Below are positions 32,826 to 44,770 of a stretch of 64,000 nt of DNA, in pieces. Source of the stretch: Salmonirosea aquatica (GTDB taxonomy: Bacteria > Bacteroidota > Bacteroidia > Cytophagales > Spirosomataceae); contig NZ_WHLY01000002.1 of assembly GCF_009296315.1 (NCBI RefSeq), positions 2,232,001 to 2,296,000 of the forward strand. Direction: 5' to 3'. Every line of letters starts with the position of its first letter. Within the stretch, counting starts at the first letter, position 1. A program made the position numbers and the translations under genes. A model generated the notes under the pieces. That model was given only the letters and a program-made list of their open reading frames with translations. It made no database searches and was not told the origin of the DNA.

Positions 32826-35800
32826 TTAAGCCAGTTCGCGTTTTTTGCGAGAGGCTCTTTCCCGGGAATCCGTGAGGGCATCGAACTCTTCCTTCGAGCC
32901 TACCAGCAGATTCACGTATTTGCGCATTCCAGTACCAGCTGGGATCAGGTGACCTACAATCACGTTCTCTTTCAGACCTTGCAGTTCGTCGCGCTTACCA
33001 CGGACAGCCGCTTCGCTGAGTACCTTAGTGGTTTCCTGGAAGGACGCCGCCGATACAAAGCTTTCGGTACCCAATGATGCCTGTGTGATCCCCATTAGCG
33101 TGGGCTTCGCCACAGCGGGCTGAGCATCACGGGCCTTCACCAGTTTCAGGTCGCGGCGCTTGAGGCTGGAATTCTCATCACGCAGACGGCGTACCGTTAC
33201 AATCATCCCCGGCTTCAGAACTTCGGAATCACCCGACTCCTCCACTACCTTCATATTTAGAATCTTATCGTTATCCTCGCGGAATACCCAACGATCTACG
33301 GGCTGCATTTCGAGGAAGTTCGTATCGCCGGCATCCAGGATTTCTACTTTCTGCATCATCTGGCGCACGATACATTCAATGTGCTTATCGTTGATCTTTA
33401 CACCTTGCAAGCGATACACTTCCTGAATCTCGTTCACCAGGTACTCTTGTACGGCGGTTGGTCCCTTGATCGAGAGAATGTCAGCCGGTGTAATGGCACC
33501 GTCCGAAAGCGGATCACCCGCTTTCACAAAGTCACCGTCCTGTACCAGAATATGCTTCGACAGTGTCACCATATAGCGGCGCTGCACGCCATCCTTCGAC
33601 TCGATCATGATTTCGCGGTTACCACGTTTTACGCCGCCGTAGCTTACCACACCGTCGATTTCGCTGACGGTAGCAGGATTGGACGGGTTACGGGCTTCGA
33701 AAAGTTCCGTTACGCGGGGCAGACCACCCGTAATGTCACGGGTTTTGCCCACAACACGAGGTATCTTGGCCAGCGGCTGACCCGATTTGACTTTTACGCC
33801 ATTCTTCACTACCAAACGGGCTCCAACGGGTAGGTTGTAGAACTTCTCAGTTTGATCCTTGAGAAGCTTACTTTTCCCTTTCACCACCACGGCGGGGTTT
33901 TTGGTTTTATCCCGGGTATCGATGATTACTGCCTCCTGGAAACCAGTCTGCTCGTCAAATTCTTCACGGTAGGTGATTCCCTCCTCTATGGCATCGAACT
34001 CAACCGATCCGTCGAACTCTGAAAGGATTACGGCATTGTAAGGATCCCAGGTACAGATTTCCTGTCCTTTGAAAACGGTATCCCCATCCTTCACGCTCAG
34101 GTGCGCTCCATAGGGTACGTTGTTGGCAATAAGCAGCTGCTTGGTTTCGGGATGCACGATCCGAACCTCGCCTGAGCGGCCCATCACGACCGTAATAGGA
34201 TCACCTTCGCTGTTTGTGGATTCCACAAGACGCAGATCCTCAAACTGAATAAGTCCTTCAAACTTCGCCTTGATGTTGGCATCTACGGCGATATTGGACG
34301 CGGTACCACCCACGTGGAAAGTACGTAGGGTAAGCTGGGTACCTGGCTCTCCGATCGACTGCGAGGCAATTACGCCTACGGCTTCGCCGATGTCAACCAT
34401 GCGGGCCGAGGCAAGGCTACGTCCATAACACTTCGCACACACGCCATTGCGGGTTTCGCAAGTAAGTACCGAGCGGATTTCCACGCTTTCGATGCTGGTT
34501 TCATCAATATAGGTAGCAATTTCTTCGGTAATCTCCTGGCCAGATTCGAGAATCATTTCGCCCGACAAAGGATCGAATACATCGTGAACGCTGACACGGC
34601 CCAGAATCCGCTCAGATAGCGGCTCGACGATATCCTCGTTGTCTTTCAAAGCCGAAATCTGGATACCTCGCAGGGTTTCGCAGTCGTTTTCCACCACTAC
34701 CACGTCTTGCGCCACATCATGCAAACGGCGGGTCAGGTACCCGGCGTCGGCTGTTTTGAGAGCCGTATCGGCCAGACCTTTCCGTGCTCCGTGGGTCGAG
34801 ATGAAATATTCAAGTACATCCAGCCCTTCCTTAAAGTTAGAAAGAATGGGGTTCTCGATAATCTCGCCGGCTCCGCCCGCCAGGTTCTTCTGCGGCTTGG
34901 CCATAAGACCTCGCATACCGCCCAATTGACGGATCTGCTCACGGGAACCACGGGCTCCGGAGTGCATCATCATGTAGATCGAGTTGAATCCACCCTGATC
35001 GGCTTCGAGCTGTTTCATCAGCGTTTCGGTGATCTTGGAATTCACCCGCGTCCAAATATCGATTACCTGATTGTAACGCTCGTTTTCCGTAATCAAACCC
35101 ATCAGATAGTTGCTCCAGACTCCTTCAACATCGGCCTTAGCATCCTCGATCAGTTTTTCTTTTTCTACAGGTACCATCACATCGCTAAGCCCGATGGATA
35201 AGCCGCCCTTGAAAGCCATTTGGAAACCTAGCTCTTTAATATCGTCCAGGAACTGAGCTGTACGCGATACCCCAGCCAGTTTGAATACCTGACCAATGAT
35301 CTGTTGCAGCTTTTTCTTGGTAAGCAACTCGTTGATATAACCTACTTCTTCCGGCACACTTTGATTAAACAAAATACGTCCGGCAACGGTATCGATTAGC
35401 TTCCGCTCAAAGGTACCATCCTCGTTCCGAACCCTCACGCGGCACTTGATATGGGCGTGTTTTGACACGTTCCCTTCATTGACCGCAATAATCACTTCAT
35501 CGGGATTGGAGAATACCATTCCCTCCCCTATTATGGGATATTCGGGTGTATTGGTACGTCCTTTGGTCACGTAATAAAGTCCCAGTACCATGTCCTGCGA
35601 AGGTACCGTGATGGGCGCTCCATTGGCAGGGTTAAGAATATTGTGCGATGACAACATTAGCATGGAGGCTTCCAGTACTGCTTCCTGTCCGAGGGGTACG
35701 TGTACAGCCATCTGGTCACCGTCAAAGTCAGCGTTAAATGCCGTACATACCAAGGGGTGCAGCTGGATGGCTTTTCCTTCGATCAGTTTGGGCTGGAAAG

Positions 35801-37148
35801 CCTGAATACCCAAACGGTGTAGCGTTGGAGCCCGGTTCAGCAGCACAGGGTGACCTTTCAGTACATTTTCCAGGATGTCCCAGATTACGGGATCTTTGCG
35901 GTCAACGATTTTCTTCGCCGATTTTACGGTTTTGACAATACCCCGCTCTATTAACTTACGGATGATAAACGGCTTAAACAATTCTGCCGCCATATCTTTA
36001 GGTAAGCCACATTCGTGCAATTTCAGCTCAGGCCCAACCACAATAACCGAACGACCCGAATAGTCGACCCGCTTACCGAGTAGGTTTTGCCGGAAACGGC
36101 CCTGCTTACCCTTCAGCATATCCGAAAGCGATTTCAGGGCGCGATTCCCTTCAGAACGCACGGCATTCACTTTACGGCTATTATCGAAAAGCGAGTCCAC
36201 GGCTTCCTGCAACATGCGCTTTTCGTTCCTCAGAATTACCTCGGGCGCTTTGATTTCGATCAAACGCTTCAAACGGTTGTTCCGAATGATAACCCGGCGG
36301 TACAAATCGTTTAAATCGGACGTAGCAAAACGACCACCATCCAGGGGAACCAATGGACGCAGTTCAGGTGGAATGACAGGTACCATCTTAATCACCATCC
36401 ATTCAGGACGGTTCTCAATGCGGGTATTAGCGTCACGGAAGGCTTCCACTACTTTCAGACGTTTCAAAGCCTCCTGCTTCCGTTGTTGTGAAGTATCAGT
36501 AGCGGCCTGGTGGCGCAATTCGTAGGAGAGTTCATCCAGCTGGGTACGGCCCAATAGCATTTCCAGCGCCTCAGCGCCCATCTTGGCAATAAATTTATTG
36601 GGATCAGTATCGGGCAGCATCTGGTTCTCACGCGGCAATTTGTCCACGATGTCGAGGTACTCATCTTCCGTCAGGAAGTCCATGTAACTGATACCATCCT
36701 CTGCTTTGATACCGGCCTGTACTACGGCATACCGCTCGTAGTAGATGATCTGATCGAGTTTTTTGGTAGAAAGCCCCAGCAGGTACCCTATCTTATTGGG
36801 CAAGCTCCGGAAATACCAGATGTGAGCCACAGGAACTACTAGCTCTATGTGGCCCATGCGCTCGCGGCGTACCTTTTTTTCGGTCACTTCCACACCACAA
36901 CGGTCGCAGATGATTCCTTTATAACGGATACGCTTATATTTTCCACAGTGACATTCCCAGTCCTTTACGGGACCAAAGATCCGTTCGCAGAACAAGCCAC
37001 CCATTTCCGGCTTGTAAGTCCGGTAATTGATGGTTTCGGGCTGAGTCACTTCACCGTAGGAACTCTCGAGGATTGATTCCGGCGAGGCCAGGCTGATCGT
37101 GATGTTCAGGAAGTCACTGTTCAGTTTTTTGTTTTTCTTAAAAGACAT
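32826..37148 (-). CDS. rpoC: DNA-directed RNA polymerase subunit beta'
   Basis: 1440 residues, full length. N-terminal zinc site [20 protein letters not shown] (about 62-80), active-site Mg motif [12 protein letters not shown] (about 465-476), second zinc cysteines in [13 protein letters not shown], and a long C-terminal jaw with trigger loop. It forms the polymerase catalytic core with beta. It is last in the rpl-rpoBC block, 97 bases after rpoB, and closes with a strong terminator. Confidence 0.98.
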   Translation of the reverse strand: MSFKKNKKLNSDFLNITISLASPESILESSYGEVTQPETINYRTYKPEMGGLFCERIFGPVKDWECHCGKYKRIRYKGIICDRCGVEVTEKKVRRERMGHIELVVPVAHIWYFRSLPNKIGYLLGLSTKKLDQIIYYERYAVVQAGIKAEDGISYMDFLTEDEYLDIVDKLPRENQMLPDTDPNKFIAKMGAEALEMLLGRTQLDELSYELRHQAATDTSQQRKQEALKRLKVVEAFRDANTRIENRPEWMVIKMVPVIPPELRPLVPLDGGRFATSDLNDLYRRVIIRNNRLKRLIEIKAPEVILRNEKRMLQEAVDSLFDNSRKVNAVRSEGNRALKSLSDMLKGKQGRFRQNLLGKRVDYSGRSVIVVGPELKLHECGLPKDMAAELFKPFIIRKLIERGIVKTVKSAKKIVDRKDPVIWDILENVLKGHPVLLNRAPTLHRLGIQAFQPKLIEGKAIQLHPLVCTAFNADFDGDQMAVHVPLGQEAVLEASMLMLSSHNILNPANGAPITVPSQDMVLGLYYVTKGRTNTPEYPIIGEGMVFSNPDEVIIAVNEGNVSKHAHIKCRVRVRNEDGTFERKLIDTVAGRILFNQSVPEEVGYINELLTKKKLQQIIGQVFKLAGVSRTAQFLDDIKELGFQMAFKGGLSIGLSDVMVPVEKEKLIEDAKADVEGVWSNYLMGLITENERYNQVIDIWTRVNSKITETLMKQLEADQGGFNSIYMMMHSGARGSREQIRQLGGMRGLMAKPQKNLAGGAGEIIENPILSNFKEGLDVLEYFISTHGARKGLADTALKTADAGYLTRRLHDVAQDVVVVENDCETLRGIQISALKDNEDIVEPLSERILGRVSVHDVFDPLSGEMILESGQEITEEIATYIDETSIESVEIRSVLTCETRNGVCAKCYGRSLASARMVDIGEAVGVIASQSIGEPGTQLTLRTFHVGGTASNIAVDANIKAKFEGLIQFEDLRLVESTNSEGDPITVVMGRSGEVRIVHPETKQLLIANNVPYGAHLSVKDGDTVFKGQEICTWDPYNAVILSEFDGSVEFDAIEEGITYREEFDEQTGFQEAVIIDTRDKTKNPAVVVKGKSKLLKDQTEKFYNLPVGARLVVKNGVKVKSGQPLAKIPRVVGKTRDITGGLPRVTELFEARNPSNPATVSEIDGVVSYGGVKRGNREIMIESKDGVQRRYMVTLSKHILVQDGDFVKAGDPLSDGAITPADILSIKGPTAVQEYLVNEIQEVYRLQGVKINDKHIECIVRQMMQKVEILDAGDTNFLEMQPVDRWVFREDNDKILNMKVVEESGDSEVLKPGMIVTVRRLRDENSSLKRRDLKLVKARDAQPAVAKPTLMGITQASLGTESFVSAASFQETTKVLSEAAVRGKRDELQGLKENVIVGHLIPAGTGMRKYVNLLVGSKEEFDALTDSRERASRKKRELA

Positions 37149-37245
37149 ATTGTTGATCTTAATGTTTGTGAATCAATAGTCTTAACCTGTTTTTTTCAAA
37201 GGAGAGATGAAAACCGGACCAGGATCTTCATCTCTCCTGATTTAT

Positions 37246-40200
37246 TTAATCCAGAGTAATCTCCAGGGCCAGGCCACGTAGTTCGTGTACCAGTACGTTG
37301 AACGATTCCGGAATATTGGGTTTGGGTAGGTTTTCACCTTTCACGATTGCTTCGTAAGCCTTCGCGCGGCCTACCACGTCGTCTGACTTGACGGTCAGAA
37401 TTTCCTGCAGAATGTGCGAAGCACCGAACGCTTCGAGCGCCCATACCTCCATTTCGCCGAAACGCTGTCCACCAAACTGCGCTTTACCACCCAGCGGTTG
37501 CTGGGTAATGAGCGAGTAAGGCCCAATAGAACGAGCGTGCATTTTGTCGTCCACCAAGTGACCTAGTTTCATCATATAGATGAGGCCCACAGTTACTTTC
37601 TGATCAAAACGCTCACCAGAAAGCCCGTTGTAGAGGTAGGTACGTCCCCAATCGGGTAGGCCTGCTTCCTTTAGTTCAGCAGCTACTTCGTCCTCTGTGG
37701 CTCCGTCGAAAATGGGCGTAGCGTAGCGACGACCCAGCTTGAGCCCAGCCCAGGCCAGGATAGTCTCATAAATCTGCCCGATGTTCATCCGGGAAGGTAC
37801 CCCCAGAGGGTTAAGTACAATATCCACCGGCGTTCCATCTTCGAGGAAGGGCATGTCTTCATCCCGTACGATCCGGGCTACGACCCCCTTGTTCCCGTGA
37901 CGACCCGCCATTTTGTCCCCAACTTTCAGCTTGCGTTTTTTGGCAATATACACTTTGGCCAGCTTGACAATGCCTGCGGGCAGTTCGTCACCCACTTCCA
38001 GTGCGAAGCGTTCCCGCTTGAACTGGCCCATGAGCTCACTACGTTGCGCAAGATAGTTGCGAACCAGACGGAATACGCGACGGTTTACGTCGGCATCATC
38101 CGTCCAAGCGTCGGTCAATACGTCGCCAATCAGGTTGACTTCTTCAGGTACCGAGTACTGGCTTTCATCACGGTAGGGGTTCGCTGTCGGGAAAAGATTC
38201 TCCGTGATGTTCTTCCGGTTGAACTTAGCCCCCTTACTTACCATGACATCACCGAACTTGTGCTTGACACCTAGGCTGGTTTTACCCTCGATCTGCTCTA
38301 CCATTTTGTCGATCATACGGTCGCGGAGCGCCGTCAGATCACGGCTGTAACGCTTCATGAGGACCTTCAGATCGTCTTTATGCTTGGCCCGCTCTTCCTT
38401 GGTTGGACGGGAGAACAGTTTGGTGTCGATCACTACGCCCTTCATAGAGGGTGGTGCTTTCTTGGAAGCATCCTTCACATCGCCTGCCTTATCACCGAAT
38501 ATAGCACGAAGCAATTTTTCTTCGGGCGTCGGATCAGATTCTCCTTTCGGGGTAATTTTACCGATCAGGATATCGCCTTCCTTCACTTCAGTACCCATGC
38601 GGATAATCCCATTTTCGTCGAGGTTACGAACCGTATCCTCACTTACGTTCGGGATTTCAGCAGTCAATTCTTCCTCACCACGTTTTGTGTCGCGTACTTC
38701 CAGTTCAAACTCTTCAATGTGGATAGACGTGAAAATATCTTCACGTACTACCTTTTCAGAGATGACAATGGCATCCTCAAAATTATATCCCTGCCAAGGC
38801 ATAAATGCCACCATCATATTACGACCCAAAGCGAGTTCGCCGCCTTCGGTACCGTAACCCTGACACAATGCTTCACCCTTTTTCACTTTCTGTCCCTTCA
38901 AGACCATGGGTTGCAAATTGAGGCAGGTATCCTGGTTGGTACGACGGAACTTGACCAGATTGTAGCTAACCGTGTCATCGTCAAAGCTCACCTGACGATC
39001 TTCTTCGGTACGCTCGTAACGTACGATAATCTTATTGGCGTCCACATAGTCAATAACGCCATCGCCTTCAGCCACTACTAAGGCTCGCGAATCCATTGCC
39101 ACGCGCTCTTCCAGGCCAGTACCTACAATAGGAGCCTGGGGACGCAACAAGGGTACTGCCTGGCGCTGCATGTTTGAACCCATCAGGGCACGGTTCGCAT
39201 CATCATGCTCCAGGAAAGGAATCAGTGAAGCGGCCACCGACACGATCTGATTGGCGGCGATATCCATGAAAGAAGCCTGCGATGGCTCCACCATTGGGAA
39301 ATCTCCCTCAAATCGGGTCTTGATTTTATCTACCGTGAAGTTTCCTTTTTTATCCACCGAGGCATTGGCCTGAGCGATGTACTTGGAATCTTCTTCCTCG
39401 GCAGTCATGTAAATGATTTCGTTGGTAAGCTTTCCTCCTCCATCGATAACCCGGTAAGGGGTCTCGATGAAGCCCATGCCATTTACCTTAGCAAACACAC
39501 AAAGTGAGGAAATCAAACCAATATTGGGTCCTTCAGGCGTTTCGATGGTACACAACCGACCATAGTGAGTATAGTGCACGTCACGTACCTCAAAACCGGC
39601 CCGCTCCCGTGACAGACCACCAGGTCCCAAGGCAGACATCCGACGCTTGTGGGTGATCTCAGCTAATGGATTGGTTTGATCCATGAACTGCGATAGCTGG
39701 TTCGTACCGAAGAATGAATTAATTACCGAAGAAAGCGTCCGCGCATTTATCAGATCAACGGGCTTAAAGTCCTCATTATCCCGAACATTCATACGCTCCT
39801 TAATCGTCCGCGCCATCCGCGCCAGACCCACACCAAACTGAGCGTACAGCTGCTCGCCAACAGTGCGCACACGGCGGTTGGATAAGTGGTCGATGTCATC
39901 AACGACCGCTTTGGCATTAATAAGTCCAATAAGGTACTTCACAATAGAAACAATATCCTCCGTCGTCAAAACGCGTACATCGAGATTGGTATCCGAACCC
40001 AATTTCTTATTGATCCGGTACCGGCCTACCTCACCCAGGTCATACCGCTTATCACTGAAGAACAAGCTCTGAATTACATCACGAGCGGTTTGCTCATCGG
40101 GTGCCTCAGCATTACGCAACTGGCGATAAATCTGCTCTACGGCTTCCTTGTCGGAATTGGAGCTATCTTTTTGTAACGTGTTGTATATAATATTGTAATC

Positions 40201-41106
40201 GGCCACATTCATATCCTCCTTATGCAGAATGACTGATTTTTGGCCCGATTCGATAATCGTCTCTATGTCTTCTGGATTAATAACAGAATCACGCTCCAGC
40301 AGTACTTCATTCCGCTGAATAGACACGACTTCACCCGTGTCTTCATCCACGAAGTCTTCTGTCCAAGTACGGAGTACCCGCGCTGCCAGACGGCGACCAA
40401 CGGCTTTCTTTAGATTCGTTTGGTTAGCATTGATTTCTTCGGAAAGTCCAAAGAGATCAAGTATATCTTTATCCGAGCCAAATCCGATGGCACGCAGCAG
40501 CGTCGTAACCGGGAATTTCTTTTTCCGGTCGATATAGGCATACATGACATTGTTTACGTCAGTAGAAAATTCAATCCATGATCCTTTGAAAGGAATAATC
40601 CGGGCTGAATAGAGTTTTGATCCATTGGTATGCTTACTCATGGAGAAAAACACACCGGGTGATCGGTGAAGTTGTGATACGATAACGCGCTCTGCTCCGT
40701 TGATCACGAATGATCCCCGATCCGTCATATAGGGAATATTCCCCAAAAATACCTCTTGTTCAATCGTTTCGAACTCTTCATGATCGGGATCATTGCAAAT
40801 CAAACGCAGCTTCGCTTTGAGCGGAACAGCGTAGGTTAGACCCCGGTCAATCGATTCATCAACCGAATACTTGGGAGGTTCGAGCAGATAGTCGATGAAC
40901 TCGAGCACGAAATTGTCACGCGAATCAGCAATCGGAAAATTCTCAGCAAATACCTTATAAAGGCCTTCTCCTGAGCGATCTTCCACCGAGGTGTCCAAGC
41001 TAAAAAAATCTCTAAATGATTGAACCTGAATTCCCAGTAGATCGGGATAATTGATAATCGGAGTGATCCGGGCAAAGTTTTTTCTGGAAGTTGTTTTAGT
41101 AGCCAA
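37246..41106 (-). CDS. rpoB: DNA-directed RNA polymerase subunit beta
   Basis: 1286 residues. The rifampicin-pocket segment [23 protein letters not shown] then SALGPGGL is wild-type-like, with the Asp, His and Ser whose changes confer resistance all unaltered. Downstream [26 protein letters not shown] and [21 protein letters not shown] are present. It lies between rplL and rpoC; a 396-base gap with a weak terminator and a promoter-like box precedes it, so it may be partly independent of the ribosomal-protein genes. Confidence 0.98.
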   Translation of the reverse strand: MATKTTSRKNFARITPIINYPDLLGIQVQSFRDFFSLDTSVEDRSGEGLYKVFAENFPIADSRDNFVLEFIDYLLEPPKYSVDESIDRGLTYAVPLKAKLRLICNDPDHEEFETIEQEVFLGNIPYMTDRGSFVINGAERVIVSQLHRSPGVFFSMSKHTNGSKLYSARIIPFKGSWIEFSTDVNNVMYAYIDRKKKFPVTTLLRAIGFGSDKDILDLFGLSEEINANQTNLKKAVGRRLAARVLRTWTEDFVDEDTGEVVSIQRNEVLLERDSVINPEDIETIIESGQKSVILHKEDMNVADYNIIYNTLQKDSSNSDKEAVEQIYRQLRNAEAPDEQTARDVIQSLFFSDKRYDLGEVGRYRINKKLGSDTNLDVRVLTTEDIVSIVKYLIGLINAKAVVDDIDHLSNRRVRTVGEQLYAQFGVGLARMARTIKERMNVRDNEDFKPVDLINARTLSSVINSFFGTNQLSQFMDQTNPLAEITHKRRMSALGPGGLSRERAGFEVRDVHYTHYGRLCTIETPEGPNIGLISSLCVFAKVNGMGFIETPYRVIDGGGKLTNEIIYMTAEEEDSKYIAQANASVDKKGNFTVDKIKTRFEGDFPMVEPSQASFMDIAANQIVSVAASLIPFLEHDDANRALMGSNMQRQAVPLLRPQAPIVGTGLEERVAMDSRALVVAEGDGVIDYVDANKIIVRYERTEEDRQVSFDDDTVSYNLVKFRRTNQDTCLNLQPMVLKGQKVKKGEALCQGYGTEGGELALGRNMMVAFMPWQGYNFEDAIVISEKVVREDIFTSIHIEEFELEVRDTKRGEEELTAEIPNVSEDTVRNLDENGIIRMGTEVKEGDILIGKITPKGESDPTPEEKLLRAIFGDKAGDVKDASKKAPPSMKGVVIDTKLFSRPTKEERAKHKDDLKVLMKRYSRDLTALRDRMIDKMVEQIEGKTSLGVKHKFGDVMVSKGAKFNRKNITENLFPTANPYRDESQYSVPEEVNLIGDVLTDAWTDDADVNRRVFRLVRNYLAQRSELMGQFKRERFALEVGDELPAGIVKLAKVYIAKKRKLKVGDKMAGRHGNKGVVARIVRDEDMPFLEDGTPVDIVLNPLGVPSRMNIGQIYETILAWAGLKLGRRYATPIFDGATEDEVAAELKEAGLPDWGRTYLYNGLSGERFDQKVTVGLIYMMKLGHLVDDKMHARSIGPYSLITQQPLGGKAQFGGQRFGEMEVWALEAFGASHILQEILTVKSDDVVGRAKAYEAIVKGENLPKPNIPESFNVLVHELRGLALEITLD

Positions 41107-41197
41107 GGCTATGTCGTTTTTGGGTTAATAGAACAAAAAATTCTAGAGCCAATGCAATTCTTAAAAACGTGCAAAAGCCCTAATTAGTTTAAAACCA

Positions 41198-41205
41198 CAA
41201 AATTA
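41198..41205 (-). promoter_or_regulatory. Possible -7 box for rpoBC
   Basis: Minus-strand TAATTTTG matches TAnnTTTG, leaving a leader of about 85 bases. The expected TTTG near 41225-41228 is absent, so the match is half complete. Confidence 0.35.
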
Positions 41206-41440
41206 GGCCTCGTAGAGTTTGTCGGAGAATGGGTCCCTCTTCTTACTTTCTACGAGAAAAGAAGTGTTTCGGACCGATTTTCCCAATTGAAAGGAAAATA
41301 GTGCAGCAGCTAACGCTATCGCGTTTTCGGGAAGGTTGGTAATGGTTTCAACTGAGCGCAGAATAATGAAAAAGCAGGATATGCTCAGTGGTTAGAACAC
41401 TATCTTTTGGAAATTAGTTTTTCACTTCATAACTAAACAG

Positions 41441-41463
41441 GAAAAGACCTGACGTATGTCAGG
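41441..41463 (-). terminator. Weak terminator or attenuator after rplL
   Basis: CCTGAC (41448-41453) pairs with GTCAGG (41458-41463) around GTAT; on the minus strand TCTTTTCC follows. Short stem and interrupted T-run suggest partial termination, as is usual between rplL and rpoB. Confidence 0.5.
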
Positions 41464-41502
41464 CCTGATCCTGTCGTTGTATGGTAGGCTGAAGATGATG
41501 AA

Positions 41503-41889
41503 TTACTTCACCTCTACTTCGGCACCTGCTTCTTCAAGTTGCTTCTTGAGGGCTTCCGCCTCATCTTTAGCAATACCTTCTTTCAAAGGTTTGGGAGCAC
41601 CGTCAACCAGTTCTTTGGCTTCTTTCAAACCAAGACCAGTCAGGTCCTTTACAAGTTTAACAACTGCTAGCTTGCTGGCACCAGCAGCCTTAAGGATAAC
41701 GTCGAAAGACGACTGTTCGGCCGCTGCGGGAGCATCATCTCCACCACCTGCAGCAGGACCTGACATCATAACCGCACCTGCAGCGGCGGGTTCGATACCA
41801 TATTCGTCTTTCAGAATTGCAGCAAGTTCGTTGACTTCTTTAACCGTAAGGTTAACAAGCTGCTCCGCGAAAGCTTTCAAATCTGCCAT
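41503..41889 (-). CDS. rplL: 50S ribosomal protein L7/L12
   Basis: 128 residues. N-terminal dimerisation helices ([26 protein letters not shown]), an alanine-glycine hinge ([24 protein letters not shown], read in parts), and the C-terminal factor-binding domain ([38 protein letters not shown]). It forms the stalk that recruits translation GTPases. Follows rplJ by about 97 bases. Confidence 0.97.
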   Translation of the reverse strand: MADLKAFAEQLVNLTVKEVNELAAILKDEYGIEPAAAGAVMMSGPAAGGGDDAPAAAEQSSFDVILKAAGASKLAVVKLVKDLTGLGLKEAKELVDGAPKPLKEGIAKDEAEALKKQLEEAGAEVEVK

Positions 41890-41986
41890 TTTTTATTTTT
41901 GATTAAGTGATTACAATTGATTTTAAATAAATTATTAGCTAAAAAAAACCAGTCGATCCGCCACCTCCGATTGGAAACCTATACTT

Positions 41987-42523
41987 TTAAGCTTCTTCTT
42001 TCTCGGATAAAGTCTTAAGAATACCAGCCAGTTTGTGACCACCTCCCAGCAGTGCACCCAACACATTCTTGGCAGGTGACTGTAGTAGGCCGATGACTTC
42101 CCCAAGCATTTCCTGCTTCGATTTCAGAGAAATTAGTTTATCGATCTGATCCGCTCCAATAAACAGGGAGGAGTCAACCGAAGCACCTTTGAATTTCAAT
42201 TTGGCTTTGCCGGATTTCTTGCGGAAATCTTTGATCAACTGCGCAGGGACTTTACCTGACTCCGGGTGAAACATCACACCCGAGAACCCCTTCAGTACAC
42301 TTTCGTCGAAAGGAGTATAATCGGTGTTTGACGTTTCAAGGGCCTTCCTAATCAGCGTATTCTTAATCACCCGATACTCTACTCCACGCTCAAAGCAAAG
42401 GCGACGAAGCTGATTAACTTCATCCACCGTCATGCCCGACGCGTTGGTAATATAGAAATACGGAGTGTTCTCGAATTTCTGACTTAACTCGTCAATTACT
42501 GCTGCTTTTTCTTCCCTTGTCAT
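41987..42523 (-). CDS. rplJ: 50S ribosomal protein L10
   Basis: 178 residues. MTREEKAAVIDELSQKFENTPYFYI opening and FRKKSGKAKLKFKGASVDSSLF identify L10, which anchors L7/L12 dimers to 23S rRNA; the C-terminal helix (LLGGGHKLAGILKTLSEKEE) is the L12-binding part. In many bacteria L10 also represses its own operon; a leader structure was not identified here. Starts two bases after the rplA stop. Confidence 0.97.
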   Translation of the reverse strand: MTREEKAAVIDELSQKFENTPYFYITNASGMTVDEVNQLRRLCFERGVEYRVIKNTLIRKALETSNTDYTPFDESVLKGFSGVMFHPESGKVPAQLIKDFRKKSGKAKLKFKGASVDSSLFIGADQIDKLISLKSKQEMLGEVIGLLQSPAKNVLGALLGGGHKLAGILKTLSEKEEA

Positions 42524-42525
42524 AA

Positions 42526-43224
42526 TTATAAACCTGGAATCGTGTTTTTGTCAATGGAAACACTTGGACTCATCGTGCTCGACAAGTAAATGCTTCTCAC
42601 ATAAGTACCTTTTGCCGAAGAAGGCTTCAAACGAACCAGCGTGTTAACGACTTCCTGTGCGTTCTGTGCCAGTTTTTCAGGATCAAACGATACTTTACCA
42701 ATGCTGGTATGGACAATTCCGGTTTTGTCAACGCGGAAATCGATCTTACCGGCTTTCACTTCCTGTACTGCCTTACCTACATCAGTAGTAACTGTACCCG
42801 ACTTGGGGTTTGGCATCAGACCGCGAGGTCCGAGAATTTTACCCAGCCTACCTACTTTGGCCATAACGCTTGGCATTGTGATAATTACATCAATGTCTGT
42901 CCAGCCTTGTTCGATTTTCTGAATGTATTCATCCAATCCCACGTAGTCAGCACCCGCCTCTTTAGCTTCAGCTTCCTTGTCAGGCGTACACAGCACAAGC
43001 ACCCGGACCTCTTTACCCGTACCGTGCGGCAGTGTAACTACTCCACGCACCATTTGATCGGCCTTGCGGGGATCCACACCCAAGCGAACGTCGATATCCA
43101 CAGAGGAATCAAATTTGGTATAGGTGATATCTTTGAGAACTTCGGCTGCCTGCTGAAACGAATACGACTGAGTCTTGTCGATCTTCGATTGGGCTTCCTT
43201 TTGCTTTTTCGTCAATTTTCCCAT
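42526..43224 (-). CDS. rplA: 50S ribosomal protein L1
   Basis: 232 residues. [23 protein letters not shown], then [44 protein letters not shown] and the rRNA-binding C-terminus [22 protein letters not shown]1 forms the mobile stalk at the ribosomal E site. Follows rplK by 12 bases. Confidence 0.97.
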   Translation of the reverse strand: MGKLTKKQKEAQSKIDKTQSYSFQQAAEVLKDITYTKFDSSVDIDVRLGVDPRKADQMVRGVVTLPHGTGKEVRVLVLCTPDKEAEAKEAGADYVGLDEYIQKIEQGWTDIDVIITMPSVMAKVGRLGKILGPRGLMPNPKSGTVTTDVGKAVQEVKAGKIDFRVDKTGIVHTSIGKVSFDPEKLAQNAQEVVNTLVRLKPSSAKGTYVRSIYLSSTMSPSVSIDKNTIPGL

Positions 43225-43236
43225 GTTCTTAGTTGC

Positions 43237-43704
43237 TTAGGCGTTCGTTGACGCTTCGTTGTTTTCTTCCCACGGGGCTTTACCAGCAATGGTAATACCC
43301 ATACTACGCGCTGTACCGGCTATCATTTTCATACCGGAATCAACCGTGAAGCAATTCAGATCGGGCATTTTGGTTTCAGTGATCTGACGAACCTGATCCC
43401 ATGTTACCGACCCTACCTTGGCCCGGTTCGGCTGCGCCGAACCTTTCTTCAACTTGGCTGCTTCCATGAGCAGAATAGCGGCAGGGGGCGTTTTGATGAC
43501 AAAGTCAAACGACTTGTCCTTGTAGTATGTAATAACTACCGGCAACACCATACCCATTTTATCCTGAGTACGACCGTTGAACTGCTTGCAAAACTCCATG
43601 ATATTCAAACCCTTGGAACCTAACGCAGGCCCAATGGGGGGAGAAGGATTGGCCTGGCCACCCTTCACTTGGAGTTTAACGTATCCGCCTATTTCTTTTG
43701 CCAT
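43237..43704 (-). CDS. rplK: 50S ribosomal protein L11
   Basis: 155 residues. [29 protein letters not shown] is the diagnostic N-terminus; C-terminal rRNA-binding domain ends [17 protein letters not shown]11 sits at the GTPase centre and bears on stringent response and thiopeptide sensitivity. It has a C-terminal extension ([10 protein letters not shown]) slightly beyond the usual length. Follows nusG by 76 bases. Confidence 0.97.
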   Translation of the reverse strand: MAKEIGGYVKLQVKGGQANPSPPIGPALGSKGLNIMEFCKQFNGRTQDKMGMVLPVVITYYKDKSFDFVIKTPPAAILLMEAAKLKKGSAQPNRAKVGSVTWDQVRQITETKMPDLNCFTVDSGMKMIAGTARSMGITIAGKAPWEENNEASTNA

Positions 43705-43780
43705 TGTTTTTGATTTTGTTGGTTCATCGATAATCCCGCTGGCTCACGTGCAGGTGAAGCAATCCTGCCCATCAGGGTCA

Positions 43781-44335
43781 TCAACTTTCCTTTTCTACTT
43801 GTGCGTAACTGAGTTCCACGGGAGTACTGCGCCCGAATATTTTTACAACTACATTGAGTTTTTTCTTCTCATCGAATACCTCCTCCACAGTGCCGATAAA
43901 GCCGCTGAACGGACCGTCGACTACCTTCACACTTTCGCCTTTAATGAACGACATTGAGGGAGTTTCCTCTTCCTGGGCTGCCTCATCGACCCGACCCAGT
44001 ATTCGGTTAATTTCTGATTGGCGCAGGGCAACGGGTACCTTGGAGTTTCCCTCTGAATTACCCAAAAAGCCAATTACGCCAGGCATACTGGTAATTACGT
44101 GCAACACTTCGCCTTTAGTCAGATCCGCAGATATGATGATGTAGCCAGGAAAAAAGTTCTTCTCACGAACCCGTTTCTTGCCATTTCGCATTTCATAGAT
44201 CTTTTCCGTGGGAATCAGTATCTCGGGAACGTATTCGCTGAGACTCTGCCGGGCCAGTTCATTTTCAATATACGTCTTGATCTTCTTCTCCTGACCCGAT
44301 ATTGCTCTTAATACGTACCAATTTACACCAGTCAT
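43781..44335 (-). CDS. nusG: Transcription termination/antitermination protein NusG
   Basis: 184 residues from the ATG at 44333-44335 (MTGVNWYVLRAISGQEKKIKTYI); the frame extends nine codons to a TTG that is less likely. NGN domain with FFPGYIIISADL and VTSMPGVIGFLG, then the KOW motif FIKGESVKVVDGPFSGFIGTVEEV. It binds the polymerase clamp and couples transcription with Rho or ribosomes. Lies between secE and rplK as in most bacteria. Confidence 0.95.
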   Translation of the reverse strand: MTGVNWYVLRAISGQEKKIKTYIENELARQSLSEYVPEILIPTEKIYEMRNGKKRVREKNFFPGYIIISADLTKGEVLHVITSMPGVIGFLGNSEGNSKVPVALRQSEINRILGRVDEAAQEEETPSMSFIKGESVKVVDGPFSGFIGTVEEVFDEKKKLNVVVKIFGRSTPVELSYAQVEKES

Positions 44336-44371
44336 GCCATTCTGGATTATGCGTGCATCCAACCGGATGTC

Positions 44372-44563
44372 TTAGAAAGTCTGATAAAATAGATTGAGTG
44401 CATTCTCGAAAACGAAATCCATGAATCCGACCACGAAGGCAAAAATCAGGGATCCTACCAACACAAGCGTAGTATTTGACTGCAACTCGCTAAAAGGAGG
44501 CCAAGTCACGTGTTGTGTGATTTCCTCCCAGGAAGCCTTAAAAAATGAGGTAAGTTTTTCCAT
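44372..44563 (-). CDS. secE: Preprotein translocase subunit SecE
   Basis: 63 residues. An amphipathic N-terminal helix (MEKLTSFFKASWEEITQHVTWPPFSELQ, read in parts, with the conserved WP) is followed by one membrane helix (TTLVLVGSLIFAFVVGFMDFVFENAL). The short single-helix form is usual outside proteobacteria. It clamps SecY in the inner-membrane protein channel. Confidence 0.95.
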   Translation of the reverse strand: MEKLTSFFKASWEEITQHVTWPPFSELQSNTTLVLVGSLIFAFVVGFMDFVFENALNLFYQTF

Positions 44564-44585
44564 TTTCTGTACTAATGACTTAATG

Positions 44586-44656
44586 CACGGGTGGAGAGAT
44601 TCGAACTCCCATCAACGGTTTTGGAGACCGCTATTCTACCCTTGAACTACACCCGT
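44586..44656 (-). tRNA. tRNA-Trp (anticodon CCA)
   Basis: 71 bases on the minus strand. Acceptor stem ACGGGTG pairs with CACCCGT; the T-arm reads GGGAG TTCGAAT CTCTC; the anticodon loop reads CTCCAAA. No encoded CCA tail, discriminator G. It lies between tuf and secE, its usual place in Bacteroidota. Confidence 0.95.
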
Positions 44657-44711
44657 AATCACTCCAAACTTAATTTTCAGATGTTTGGGGCTGCAAAGAT
44701 AGCTTTTTTCT

Positions 44712-44751
44712 ATAAAAAACAAGTGCATCCCGCGAAGAAATGCACTTGTTT
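44712..44751 (-). terminator. Intrinsic terminator after tuf
   Basis: AAACAAGTGCAT (44717-44728) pairs with ATGCACTTGTTT (44740-44751) around an 11-base loop; on the minus strand TTTTTTATAG follows. It begins 20 bases past the tuf stop and before tRNA-Trp. Confidence 0.88.
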
Positions 44752-44770
44752 CTCTATCTTTTGTATTCCC

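Larger units (their letters stand above)
41107..41502 (-). other. 396-base intergenic region between rplL and rpoB
   Basis: No reading frame I can support. It holds a weak terminator hairpin next to rplL (41448-41463) and a TAATTTTG -7-like box (41198-41205) 92 bases before rpoB on the minus strand. This is where rpoBC expression could be set apart from that of rplL. The centre is moderately AT-rich with no recognised riboregulator. Confidence 0.5.

Noticed and set aside
41378-41412. Sequence GCTCAGTGGTTAGAAC resembling a tRNA D-arm, followed by a TTTTGG loop-like stretch
   Set aside because: No matching acceptor or T-arm (no TTCGA loop); cannot form a cloverleaf. At most a chance match or decayed fragment.
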